Assembly: GCA_018064805.1 (NCBI GenBank)
Contig: JAGHUN010000012.1
Coordinates: forward strand, 1 to 64,000
Source of the DNA: Candidatus Colinaster scatohippi
GTDB lineage: Bacteria; Bacillota; Clostridia; Lachnospirales; Lachnospiraceae
DNA: 64,000 bases
Reading direction: 5' to 3'
Shown: positions 20,531 through 30,057 of the stretch, one piece after another
How positions within the stretch are numbered: position 1 is the first letter of the stretch
Layout: each line of letters opens with the position of its first letter
Position numbers and translations under genes: made by a program
The notes under the pieces: model-generated
Seen by the model: the letters and a program-made list of their open reading frames with translations, nothing else
Databases searched by the model: none
Told to the model about the DNA's origin: nothing

Positions 20531-21604
20531 TTAGAGATACCGCTCCGAATCTGTTCCGGCCATCTGCTCAACAAACAGTTTTACATCCTGCGCACGATTC
20601 TTGTCACATACAAGAACCACATCATCAGTCTGTGCAATAATCAGATCCTCTACACCCAATGCTGCAATCAGTTTGCTACCGTTGGTACCATATAAAATAC
20701 AATCTTTAGTATCAATAACATGAGCATTAGCCATATTAACATTGCCATTCTCATCCGAACCATATACATCTTCCAGGGCATCAAAGCTACCTACATCATT
20801 CCAACCAAAATCGCCCTCAAGCATTAGGACACCATCTGCCCTCTCCATAATGCCATAGTCAATGGATATTTTGGGAATAATCGGATACGTTTCCCTGATT
20901 ACAGCAGCTTCACTCTCTGTTCCCATTGCATTTCCAATTTTTACAAGATAAGCATATATATCCGGCAATAATCTCTCAAAATATTTAAGAATAGTACTTG
21001 CCTTCCATACAAACATTCCACTGTTCCATGCATACTCGCCACTTATAAGATAATCCTCGGCGGTCTCCAGATTAGGCTTTTCAACAAATTCAAGAACCTC
21101 TCTGTATCTTTCATCCTCAGATTCTATATTTTTAATATAACCATACCCCGTACACGGAAATGTTGGTTTAATTCCAATTGTAACAAGCCTGTCAGTTACC
21201 TCAGCTATTTTCACAGCTCTATTCATAACATTAGTAAATTCCGCTTCATCTTTAATAAAATGATCGCTTGGAACAATCACCATTATTCCGTCTTCATATT
21301 TCTTGATAATTTCCATAGCTGCATATCCTATGCAGGCTGCTGTATTTCTCGCAGCAGGTTCTCCAAGTATGTGATTTGCCAAAAGAGTACCCTTGGTTAA
21401 TTCAACCGTCATATCTCTGTGACTTTCACTTGTAACAACAAATATGTCTTCTGTTCCGGCAATTTTCGACAAACGATTGGCAGTATCCATAACCATTGTA
21501 TCTTTTCCGGAAAGATTAAGGAACTGCTTAGGTCTTGCCTTTCTGCTTAATGGCCAAAATCTTGTTCCGCCACCACCTGCCATAATAACACCATATGTTT
21601 TCAT
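20531..21604 (-). CDS. manC: Mannose-1-phosphate guanylyltransferase
   Basis: VIMAGGGGTRFWPLSRKARPKQFLNLSG nucleotidyltransferase signature; VEKPNLETAEDYL; GDFGWNDVGSFDAL. Confidence 0.95.
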   Translation of the reverse strand: MKTYGVIMAGGGGTRFWPLSRKARPKQFLNLSGKDTMVMDTANRLSKIAGTEDIFVVTSESHRDMTVELTKGTLLANHILGEPAARNTAACIGYAAMEIIKKYEDGIMVIVPSDHFIKDEAEFTNVMNRAVKIAEVTDRLVTIGIKPTFPCTGYGYIKNIESEDERYREVLEFVEKPNLETAEDYLISGEYAWNSGMFVWKASTILKYFERLLPDIYAYLVKIGNAMGTESEAAVIRETYPIIPKISIDYGIMERADGVLMLEGDFGWNDVGSFDALEDVYGSDENGNVNMANAHVIDTKDCILYGTNGSKLIAALGVEDLIIAQTDDVVLVCDKNRAQDVKLFVEQMAGTDSERYL

Positions 21605-21725
21605 GAAAACTATCTCCTTACTTTTTCTGTTTTATCATCTTTTTACTGTAAATAGCTTAGCCTCTGAATTCCTGCAATTTATAATATGCCATCAACCAAT
21701 CGGCTGATGGCATTCATAATATCTA

Positions 21726-22721
21726 TTATTTTCTGGCTATATCTATATTATCCTTGAACCAGTCATAAGCCAGCTTAACACCCTCTTCGAGCTCCACCTT
21801 ATGTGTCCATCCAATGGAATGTAACTTATCTACATTTGTAAGCTTTCTCGGAGTTCCGTCAGGCATATCTGTATTCCATACAATCTCACCTTCATATCCA
21901 ACAGTCTTCTGAACAGTCTCTGCAAGCTGCTTAATTGTAACTTCCTTACCCGTTCCGATATTAACATGTTCCAGACCATCATAATGCTCAAGAAGATATA
22001 CACACGCATCCGCCATATCATCAGAATATAAGAACTCACGCAACGGAGAACCTGTTCCCCACAATTCAACAGTAGGTGCATTATTAACCTTTGCTTCGTG
22101 AAATTTCCTAATCATAGCCGGCATTACATGACTTCCACTCAGATCATAATTATCATATGGTCCATAGAGGTTGGTTGGCATACAACTGATAAAGTCATCT
22201 CCATACTGCATCTTAAAGAACTTACACATTTCAAGGCCTGATATCTTAGCAATGGCATATGCTTCATTTGTTGTCTCAAGCGGACCTGTTAAAAGCGCGT
22301 CCTCCGGAATTGGCTGTGGAGCCATCTTAGGGTAAATACATGTACTACCTAAGAAAAGTAATTTTTTAACCTTATAATCGTGGCAACACTTAATCACATT
22401 ACACTGAATCTGCATATTCTCGTATGCAAATTCAGCAGGTGCTGTCTGATTAGCATTGATACCACCAACCTTTGCTGCTGCAAGCACCACCACGTCCGGT
22501 CTCTCTTCTTCAAAAAAAGCTCTGACTGCTGCCTGATTAGTAAGATCAAGTTCTGCGTGTGTACGTCCGACTATATTGGTATACCCTGACCTGTTAAGCG
22601 ATCTTACAATCGCACTACCTACAAGTCCTCTATGTCCTGCTACATAAATTTTGTCATTTTTTTCTAAATTTGCCATAAACGGTTCCCTGCGAGTATTTAC
22701 GATACTGCATATTCCTTTCAT
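21726..22721 (-). CDS. fcl: GDP-L-fucose synthase
   Basis: [75 protein letters not shown]. Alternative start at 22676 (MANLEKNDK). Confidence 0.95.
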   Translation of the reverse strand: MKGICSIVNTRREPFMANLEKNDKIYVAGHRGLVGSAIVRSLNRSGYTNIVGRTHAELDLTNQAAVRAFFEEERPDVVVLAAAKVGGINANQTAPAEFAYENMQIQCNVIKCCHDYKVKKLLFLGSTCIYPKMAPQPIPEDALLTGPLETTNEAYAIAKISGLEMCKFFKMQYGDDFISCMPTNLYGPYDNYDLSGSHVMPAMIRKFHEAKVNNAPTVELWGTGSPLREFLYSDDMADACVYLLEHYDGLEHVNIGTGKEVTIKQLAETVQKTVGYEGEIVWNTDMPDGTPRKLTNVDKLHSIGWTHKVELEEGVKLAYDWFKDNIDIARK

Positions 22722-22758
22722 TTATATCCCCCTGATTATATCACATTCTTCTAATCAT

Positions 22759-22788
22759 TTGTATTACTTCAACCAATAATGGTATAAT
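22759..22788 (+). promoter_or_regulatory. Candidate sigma70-type promoter for the plus-strand SGNH gene
   Basis: TTGTAT at 22759-22764, 18-bp spacer, TATAAT at 22783-22788, about 64 bp upstream of the 22852 ATG. Confidence 0.5.
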
Positions 22789-22851
22789 TATTCCGGACGG
22801 ATAAATCCAACCAAAATTAGCAATGGTTTCAGGACTTATATTTTAAAAAGC

Positions 22852-24285
22852 ATGAAAAAAATATCCAAAAAGAATCTCAAGAAAAAAATAAGAATCATAA
22901 TTACTTCAGTTAAAACTGCAATCAAAAAGGCAATCAGCTACGCCAACAAAAATAAGTATTTATATGCAATTACAGCATTAACACTTCTTGCTCTTATAAG
23001 TACTATAGTATATTTCGCTAACCATAAGAGCACATCCGACGTTCAGATAATTGAGGAAGTTGTTCAGGTTGGAGTCGATGATGACGGCAAGCCAATATAC
23101 GAGACCAGGAAGGTTGTAGTTACCCCGGCTGCCAGTAACGAACAAAGTGAATCTGATGAGCCTATAGAAGATCCTGTTGTTTTGGCCTACAGAGAGGATG
23201 CACGTAATGGATATATGAATAATTGCATTTTCTTAGGTGACAGCCGTACAGTTGCAGCTGTAAGCTATGGTTTCCTTGATGATGATAAGGTTCTGGCCCA
23301 GATTGGTATTTCACATATGTCTGTTGCAACCAATACCTTTGTGCAGAACTCAGGAAGGCAATATACCCTTGATTCGTATCTTAATTCACATCAGGCACCC
23401 GTTGTTTATATTAACTATGGTGTAAATGGTATGTATGGCATATCAGAGGACAAATATGAGAGTTCCTATGAGAAGCTTATCGACCAGATTATTGCACTAT
23501 GCCCTAACAGCAAAATCGTTCTTATGGGAATATGGCCTGTTGATGATTACGGCACTTATCAGGGTAAGGTCAAAAATGAATGGATAGACAAGTATAATGC
23601 ATGGCTTTTATCCATAGCAGAAAAAAAGAATCTGCACTATTTGGATGTTGAAAAAATTCTTAAAGGATCAGACGGACAGATTCTTCCTAAATACGATGCC
23701 GGTGACGGACTTCATTATCGTTCATCTGCTTATAATGATATTATTGATTACATTATTCATCATCCTGTTCCGGGCATATCGGATGATGGTGAATTCGTGG
23801 TACATTATGTTCCACCAAGCGGTGATTTCAAAAAGATTATGAAGGAGACCCCCGTTCTCCCTGATAATGCTGTTACCGAAACACCCACACCCACTCCGAC
23901 ACCAACTAAAAAGGCTGAATGCGAACATGTATATGGAAAATGGATTATTGAGCGTGAAGCAACAACCCTCACGGAAGGTGTAAGATACAGACTTTGTGAA
24001 CTATGTGGCTATAAAAATCAGGAAACCATTCCGGTACTTATACCTACACCAACTCCAAAGCCAACAGCTACTCCAAAACCTACAGCTACTCCTATTCCAA
24101 CCGAGACTCCGACTCCGGAACCGACTGCTGAACCAACTGAAGCTCCGACTCCGGAACCGACTGCTGAACCGACTGAGGCTCCGGAACCAACCGCTGAGCC
24201 AACTGAAGCCCCAACTCCGGAACCAACTGAGGTTCCCGACCCGGGCCCCGGACCGGAACAACCGGATTCACCTGCAGGTGATTAA
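22852..24285 (+). CDS. Membrane-anchored SGNH/GDSL hydrolase-family protein with C-terminal Pro/Thr-rich repeat tail
   Basis: Lys-rich N-terminus, TM helix, NCIFLGDSRTVAAV (GDS block), GLHY near the domain end, then a CEHVYGKW...CELCGYK module and PTPEPTAEPTEAP repeats. Confidence 0.82.
   Translation: MKKISKKNLKKKIRIIITSVKTAIKKAISYANKNKYLYAITALTLLALISTIVYFANHKSTSDVQIIEEVVQVGVDDDGKPIYETRKVVVTPAASNEQSESDEPIEDPVVLAYREDARNGYMNNCIFLGDSRTVAAVSYGFLDDDKVLAQIGISHMSVATNTFVQNSGRQYTLDSYLNSHQAPVVYINYGVNGMYGISEDKYESSYEKLIDQIIALCPNSKIVLMGIWPVDDYGTYQGKVKNEWIDKYNAWLLSIAEKKNLHYLDVEKILKGSDGQILPKYDAGDGLHYRSSAYNDIIDYIIHHPVPGISDDGEFVVHYVPPSGDFKKIMKETPVLPDNAVTETPTPTPTPTKKAECEHVYGKWIIEREATTLTEGVRYRLCELCGYKNQETIPVLIPTPTPKPTATPKPTATPIPTETPTPEPTAEPTEAPTPEPTAEPTEAPEPTAEPTEAPTPEPTEVPDPGPGPEQPDSPAGD
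24050..24265 (+). repeat. Proline/threonine/glutamate-rich coding repeat (PTPTPKPTATPKPTATP.../PTPEPTAEPTEAP)
   Basis: Direct reading of DNA: reiterated ccgactccggaaccgactgctgaaccgactgaggctcc-like units. Confidence 0.85.
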
Positions 24286-24295
24286 ATTAAATTTT

Positions 24296-24324
24296 AAAAG
24301 GAAGGCCACATTGACCTTCCTTTT
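24296..24324. terminator. Rho-independent, probably bidirectional terminator between convergent genes
   Basis: AAAAGGAAGG...CCTTCCTTTT perfect 10-bp stem followed by T-rich sequence; flanked by convergent CDSs ending at 24285 and 24374. Confidence 0.85.
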
Positions 24325-24373
24325 TTATTACCTATATTCAACACACATGACTTATGCCCCATTTGCCTGTCTA

Positions 24374-26209
24374 TTAATCCTTATGTCTGAAGCCCATTTT
24401 CACATCTGTTCCCCTTAACTCAAAATTATTATTTACATTTGGTGTTGCAGGGAACTTATAATATCCAATCTGCCCCGCATCATTGGCAACATAAACCGTC
24501 AGTCCATCCACCTCATATGAAAATGCTTCACCATCTATATAATCCTGCTGCATGATATAATAATCCTCATCAGCTGTCCTGATTATATCTGCTGCCAATC
24601 CCTTAGCTTTAAGTATCACCACGCCTGCTGCCAGCACAAAGAAAAGGATATTCCCTATGTGGATTCCCCATTTTTCTATCTTATTTGTCACAATACTCAT
24701 TACGCATCCGAAGGTAAGCAGAGGCATAATCATAAGATATGCATATCCATATCTGACAAGCGGAGCTGAGCAGAACCAGAATATCGTACCGATTGTAAGA
24801 ACAGCAAGAACAGTTTGCACTTCTTTCTTTATGACATGTGTGTCATCTCCATTCAAGTCGATATTTTTTGCTAGAGAAGTACTTTTTTTATTTCTTAACA
24901 ATTCAATTATATTAACTACCACATATATAATAACTACTATAATCGCTACAAGAGTTCCAAGAACCCACATCTTCTCAAGGAGTTCAAGCCCTGCAAACCA
25001 CCCCTTAATCCAATTGAATGCCGTAACATTCGCCCAATCCTCTGCTCTCCTTATTCCGCGTCCCCACATGCCTATCTCTCTTGCATCATACTGCGCTTCA
25101 CCCTTAGGCAGCTGCCAATCGGGACTACCAAACGAAAGCATCGTCGAAGGACACAGAATCCAGCCCGAAATAATATAATTACGAACAAAATATGGTACGG
25201 AAATAACCAATCCGGATATGATACATACGGCTATCTCTCTCCATTTTTTTCCCTTACACCACTCAATTCCCGGTATAAGTGCAAGAAGCACAAGTAATCC
25301 TATACTTAGCTTTATCGTTATTGCATATACAAGAATAATACACAAAATCGCTTTGTATTCTGTTACTCTCTTGCGGTCAAAAAACTCTGATTCCTCTTTA
25401 GACAGCGCATCAATATCCAGCCACATAATCAGAATGTCGAATATCAGTAGCTGCGCATAATAATCCGATGCAGGTGATATCATCTCGCTATATATTATTC
25501 CAAGATAAAAAAGAAGCCCAAGACGTACATAATCGGATAATCGGATATTAATTATTCTTTTACCGACTGCATCTTTTTTCTTCCATATGTGTGTTATGTC
25601 AACCAACAAAAAGGAGGATATCAGTCCAAAGAATCCTGCCGTCGTATGCAGCGACTGCCCCAAATACCATCTCCAGCTGTAAAGTGCATTAAGCGCAAAC
25701 TCCGAACTGTTATATCCAAACCTGCTCTGTAGGTTGGCCAGTCCCGGAACAACTCCAAACTCTTCTATCCATCTGATAGCCTGCGCATGATACAGATTGG
25801 TATCATAATGCATATAGCCCCTTGACGTACCATATGCAAACAAACCTACAAGTACCACATATATAAGTAATTTGAACTTTGAATCTGTAGTCATAACCTT
25901 GCCAATAAATTTGCTGTTAAACAGCATAACTATCATGGCAAATATAATAAGCACATAATCTGCCCAGGTTGCTACTCCAACAAAAAGACTCCATATCTCG
26001 GCATAAGCTGTCACAAAAGCAAGCCCAAGAAAAAGGATAAGCACATTAGGTGCCGGAAGCATTCTTATATATTTTTCCTGATTAATCGAATTACCGGACT
26101 CAACCTTTGATGGCACTCCAAAAGCCCAAAGCAAAGCTCGCAGCACCGCATATCCCATTGAATATGAAGTTAATAAAATAAACATCCAATTAATTAATAC
26201 AATTCTCAT
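24374..26209 (-). CDS. Large polytopic membrane protein (GT-C-like; possibly LIC_10190 family)
   Basis: 611 aa, many TM helices, YDTNLYHAQAIRWIEEFG block; C-terminal ELRGTDVKMGFRHKD. Confidence 0.62.
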   Translation of the reverse strand: MRIVLINWMFILLTSYSMGYAVLRALLWAFGVPSKVESGNSINQEKYIRMLPAPNVLILFLGLAFVTAYAEIWSLFVGVATWADYVLIIFAMIVMLFNSKFIGKVMTTDSKFKLLIYVVLVGLFAYGTSRGYMHYDTNLYHAQAIRWIEEFGVVPGLANLQSRFGYNSSEFALNALYSWRWYLGQSLHTTAGFFGLISSFLLVDITHIWKKKDAVGKRIINIRLSDYVRLGLLFYLGIIYSEMISPASDYYAQLLIFDILIMWLDIDALSKEESEFFDRKRVTEYKAILCIILVYAITIKLSIGLLVLLALIPGIEWCKGKKWREIAVCIISGLVISVPYFVRNYIISGWILCPSTMLSFGSPDWQLPKGEAQYDAREIGMWGRGIRRAEDWANVTAFNWIKGWFAGLELLEKMWVLGTLVAIIVVIIYVVVNIIELLRNKKSTSLAKNIDLNGDDTHVIKKEVQTVLAVLTIGTIFWFCSAPLVRYGYAYLMIMPLLTFGCVMSIVTNKIEKWGIHIGNILFFVLAAGVVILKAKGLAADIIRTADEDYYIMQQDYIDGEAFSYEVDGLTVYVANDAGQIGYYKFPATPNVNNNFELRGTDVKMGFRHKD

Positions 26210-26215
26210 ATGACA

Positions 26216-27382
26216 CTAATTCAAATCCTCAGGCACCTGAAATTCATATGCAGTAGACCTAATACCAAACGATGGATAATATAGCATAATAACGACATCA
26301 GGATCATACTTTTCAATATATTCCATTGTAATTCTGCTTGTCTCATAGTCCGGCATAAAATCCATCTCCGAATATCCCATAGCTAAAAATGGGCATACTG
26401 TCCTACTGAATGAATCACCGACTATCAGAACCTTTACATCATTTATACAATCATTATTAACAAAATGCTGAGCCGAATTAGTAAGCACATGATCATATGT
26501 ATATTTTGAGCTTACATCTCTTTTCTGAAGAGGTTCCATATTATAGGCAAGCTCCTGCATTTTACCGGTTTGTCCAAAATCATTAGTCAGATTCGTATCA
26601 AACTTTGGTACATAGAGGTAAAAATCATCTACTCCGGCAAAATATCTTCCTACATCGTTTCCCCAGCTTCCAAGATGCCATTTTTCATATTTGCGAATAT
26701 CATACTGTGACTCATCAGTAATTTTTGCATCCACTTCGCATCCTGTTTTATCCTTGATGTAATCTTCAAGAAGCCCATAGGCATAGAAGCCCGCCTGCGT
26801 AGTCCAATGATGATCCGTAATATATATCATATCGCACTGATCTATTCCATCATCATGCATTCTTTTTCTTATATCAAGTGTATCAACACCTCTTACATCA
26901 AGATAGGCAAACATCCTGTCCACATCCGAATTGCCATATTCCTCTATTCCTTCAGGAAGATAGTCATGATATGGACATATCTGATATGGTGTCATTATAT
27001 ATATCAGATCGGTTCCTCTCGACTCAAGATACTTATCAAACAAAGCAACCCTGTCAGCATACTTCTCAAGCGTCTCATCATCTACATATCCAATTGGATG
27101 ATAGAGATGTCCATTCTTAAGTTTGACAACCTCATTCATCTCCCTCTGACCGAGAATTCTATGGAATAATCCATTTATATTTACGAATTCAAACTGTCCA
27201 AAAAAATTAGAAGCAATATCCATTTCAAGCTTGGACCCACGTTCCTCATCATATTCATTATTAACTATCTCATCATTTACATAAAATGAGACAAGCTTCT
27301 TTGCACTAAAAAATCCAACTACACCAATTAATAGAACAAATAGTGCAACATAAACCAACGAGGAAATTTTAAATTTTTTCAT
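26216..27382 (-). CDS. DHHW family (AlgJ/AlgX-like SGNH) protein
   Basis: YITDHHWTTQAGFYAYGLL (DHHW motif), VLIVGDSFSRTVCPFL (GDSF), N-terminal TM; adjacent to MBOAT gene. Confidence 0.9.
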   Translation of the reverse strand: MKKFKISSLVYVALFVLLIGVVGFFSAKKLVSFYVNDEIVNNEYDEERGSKLEMDIASNFFGQFEFVNINGLFHRILGQREMNEVVKLKNGHLYHPIGYVDDETLEKYADRVALFDKYLESRGTDLIYIMTPYQICPYHDYLPEGIEEYGNSDVDRMFAYLDVRGVDTLDIRKRMHDDGIDQCDMIYITDHHWTTQAGFYAYGLLEDYIKDKTGCEVDAKITDESQYDIRKYEKWHLGSWGNDVGRYFAGVDDFYLYVPKFDTNLTNDFGQTGKMQELAYNMEPLQKRDVSSKYTYDHVLTNSAQHFVNNDCINDVKVLIVGDSFSRTVCPFLAMGYSEMDFMPDYETSRITMEYIEKYDPDVVIMLYYPSFGIRSTAYEFQVPEDLN

Positions 27383-27393
27383 TTCCTCACCTC

Positions 27394-28839
27394 CTAGAAA
27401 TTAAAATAAATAAATGGATTATGCACACCGAGAATAATAAATGACACCGACCATAAGAATATAATTCCGTAACCAATCGGAATCAATACAGAAGTAACAT
27501 TAGCAAGCTTACTATTCTCAATTTTTTCTTTTGCTACCTTCATAATCGGCGTTGCAAATACAATTCCCATTATCATATATGGACTATATTCGCGCATATA
27601 TCTGATTACAGTATCATCAATTACAAAGGGGACTCCATTAAGTCCAAACAGTGACAGACAATATTTTATGCCGGTCATGGTTCCGGATGAGTTGAAGATT
27701 ACAAAACCAAGTACAATGCAAAGCACTGTAAACATTCTCCAGATAATTTTGAATATTTTGGATTTCCTTTTTTCCGGATGAACAAGGAATTTCTCAAGCA
27801 CAAGCAGGAAGAAATATTCCAGTCCCCAAATTAAAAAAGTAAAGCTTGCACCATGCCATATTCCTGTAAGTGACCATACCACCAGTAGATTAATTATATG
27901 TCTTGGAACCGATACTCTGGAGCCTCCAAGCGGAATATATACATAATCTCTGAACCACTGTCCCAAAGACATATGCCATCTTCTCCAGAAATCAGTAACT
28001 GATTCGGCAAAATATGGATAATTAAAATTTTCATTAAAATCAAATCCAAAAATCTTACCAAGACCAATAGCCATATCTGAATAACCTGAAAAATCATATA
28101 AAATCTGAAGACTGAAGCCTATTGCTCCAATCCAAAGAAGTATAGGATTTGTATCCATGACATTCTGCTCGAATACCTCTTCAACTACTATTGATATATT
28201 ATTAGCAATAATTACTTTTTTAGCAAAGCCTAAGAAAAAACGTCTGGTTCCTTCACCAAACTTATCCAAACTACAAGTCCTATTGCTAATCTGATCGGCT
28301 ATTGTTGAATATCTAACAATTGGACCGGCTATAAGCTGAGGGAAGAACGAAATATAAAGCGCAAGGTAAAATAGATTCTTCTGAACCTCTACAGTTCCGC
28401 GATAGACATCAATTACATAGGACATAGCCTGAAATGTAAAAAAAGAAATTCCGATTGGAAGCACAATCCCGGCGAGTGGTATTTCTGCTCCAAACAGGCT
28501 ATTTACCCTTCCAATCGTAAAATCCAAATACTTAAATACAAAAAGAAGCCCGACATTAAGTACAATGTCAAGCAATAGCATTTGTTTTGCTGCAGCTGTT
28601 TTTTCTTCTGATTTGAACTTATCAATAGCTATAGCAAGCAGATAATTTATTATAATGGATGCCATCATAACAAAAACAAACTTGGGCTCCCCAAAGCTAT
28701 AGAAGTATAAACTGGCAACCAGCAATATATAGTTTCTGTATTTTTCCTTAGCCAGATAGTATATGAGTACTACAAGTGGCAAAAAGAAAAATGAGAAATA
28801 CAGACTGGAAAAAACCATTAACAATCTCCCTTTTTTCAA
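27394..28839 (-). CDS. MBOAT family O-acyltransferase (AlgI-like)
   Basis: VFSSLYFSFFFLPLVVLIYYLA; ESVTDFWRRWHMSLGQWFRDYVYIPLGGSRV; WSLTGIWHGASFTFLIWG. Confidence 0.95.
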   Translation of the reverse strand: MKKGRLLMVFSSLYFSFFFLPLVVLIYYLAKEKYRNYILLVASLYFYSFGEPKFVFVMMASIIINYLLAIAIDKFKSEEKTAAAKQMLLLDIVLNVGLLFVFKYLDFTIGRVNSLFGAEIPLAGIVLPIGISFFTFQAMSYVIDVYRGTVEVQKNLFYLALYISFFPQLIAGPIVRYSTIADQISNRTCSLDKFGEGTRRFFLGFAKKVIIANNISIVVEEVFEQNVMDTNPILLWIGAIGFSLQILYDFSGYSDMAIGLGKIFGFDFNENFNYPYFAESVTDFWRRWHMSLGQWFRDYVYIPLGGSRVSVPRHIINLLVVWSLTGIWHGASFTFLIWGLEYFFLLVLEKFLVHPEKRKSKIFKIIWRMFTVLCIVLGFVIFNSSGTMTGIKYCLSLFGLNGVPFVIDDTVIRYMREYSPYMIMGIVFATPIMKVAKEKIENSKLANVTSVLIPIGYGIIFLWSVSFIILGVHNPFIYFNF

Positions 28840-28847
28840 ATATACAA

Positions 28848-28882
28848 ATTATCGCACCACCACAAACGGATGATGCGATAAT
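28848..28882 (-). terminator. Candidate terminator downstream of gmd
   Basis: ATTATCGCA...TGCGATAAT 9-bp perfect inverted repeat in the gmd-MBOAT intergenic region; weak T-tract. Confidence 0.5.
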
Positions 28883-28904
28883 ATTATACTAATCTATCTT
28901 AATA

Positions 28905-30011
28905 TTAGTTCTTCGCCTTATATTCCTCGCATGTCATTCCTGCGATTTCCTTAAGGTCAGAGTCCATCATCATTGCAACCAGTCCCTTGAAGTCAACATC
29001 CCTCTTCCATCCAAGTTCTGTCTCAGCCTTAGTGCAGTCACCCCAGAGGAATTCAACCTCTGCCGGACGATAGAACTGTGGGTTAACATCAACAAGTACT
29101 CTGCCGGTCTTGGCATCAATACCCTTTTCATTAACTCCTTCGCCTTCCCATTTAATCTCAATTCCACACTGACCAAATGCTGCCTCAACGAATTCTCTTA
29201 CGGTATGAGTCTCATTGGTTGCAAGAACATAATCACCCGGCTTATCCTGCTGAAGCATGAGCCACATACCCTTAACATAATCACCGGCAAATCCCCAGTC
29301 TCGCTTTGCATTCATATTACCAAGAGATAATTTTTCCTGCTTGCCGGCAAGAATATTAGCAATTGCAAGAGTAATCTTACGAGTTACAAAGTTCTCACCA
29401 CGACGTGGCGACTCATGATTAAAAAGAATACCATTACATGCGAACATATTATAGGACTCACGATAGTTAACTGTAATCCAATATGAATAAAGCTTAGCTG
29501 CACCATATGGGCTCTTAGGATAGAATGGTGTCTTCTCACTCTGTGGAGCTGTCTCCGGAATTCCACCAAAAAGCTCCGATGTAGATGCCTGGTAATATCT
29601 ACATGATCCACCGAACATTCTAACTGCCTCTAAGAGCTTAAGTGTAGATACACCTGTTGCTTCTGCTGTATATTCAGGCACCTCAAAAGAAATACCTACA
29701 TGTGACTGTGCTGCAAGATTATAAACCTCTGTAGGCTTAATCTCCGATACAAGACGAATAAGTCCGCTTGAATCTGTTGTATCTGCATAATGCAGGAAGA
29801 ACTTAGTCCCATTATATGGACCCTCGAGAATATGATCGATTCTCTCTGTATTCTGAGTACTGTGTCTTCTGATAAGACCATGTACCTCATAGCCCTGTGC
29901 AAGAAGGAATTCTGCTAAGTATGATCCATCCTGACCGGTTACACCTGTGATTAATGCAATATTATTCATGTAAATCTCCAATCCCTTTGTGTTTTTATTC
30001 AAACAACTCAA
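28905..30011 (-). CDS. gmd: GDP-mannose 4,6-dehydratase
   Basis: [72 protein letters not shown]; likely start at 29968 (MNNIALITG). Confidence 0.96.
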   Translation of the reverse strand: MSCLNKNTKGLEIYMNNIALITGVTGQDGSYLAEFLLAQGYEVHGLIRRHSTQNTERIDHILEGPYNGTKFFLHYADTTDSSGLIRLVSEIKPTEVYNLAAQSHVGISFEVPEYTAEATGVSTLKLLEAVRMFGGSCRYYQASTSELFGGIPETAPQSEKTPFYPKSPYGAAKLYSYWITVNYRESYNMFACNGILFNHESPRRGENFVTRKITLAIANILAGKQEKLSLGNMNAKRDWGFAGDYVKGMWLMLQQDKPGDYVLATNETHTVREFVEAAFGQCGIEIKWEGEGVNEKGIDAKTGRVLVDVNPQFYRPAEVEFLWGDCTKAETELGWKRDVDFKGLVAMMMDSDLKEIAGMTCEEYKAKN

Positions 30012-30057
30012 TATATTATAACAGTTAGTTTATAAAAATGAAACCTTGCGTTTATTA

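Noticed and set aside
21684-21712. GCCATCA...TGATGGC hairpin between fcl and manC
   Set aside because: Seven-bp stem without a U-tract; insufficient to call a terminator.
23996-24418. 140 aa plus-strand ORF (LRNRLLNQLKLRLRNRL...) and antisense 24001-24261
   Set aside because: Alternative-frame translations of the PT/PE repeat region; low complexity and inside the SGNH gene.
24657-25178. 173 aa plus-strand ORF
   Set aside because: Antisense to a well-formed polytopic membrane gene; composition typical of the complement of hydrophobic coding sequence.
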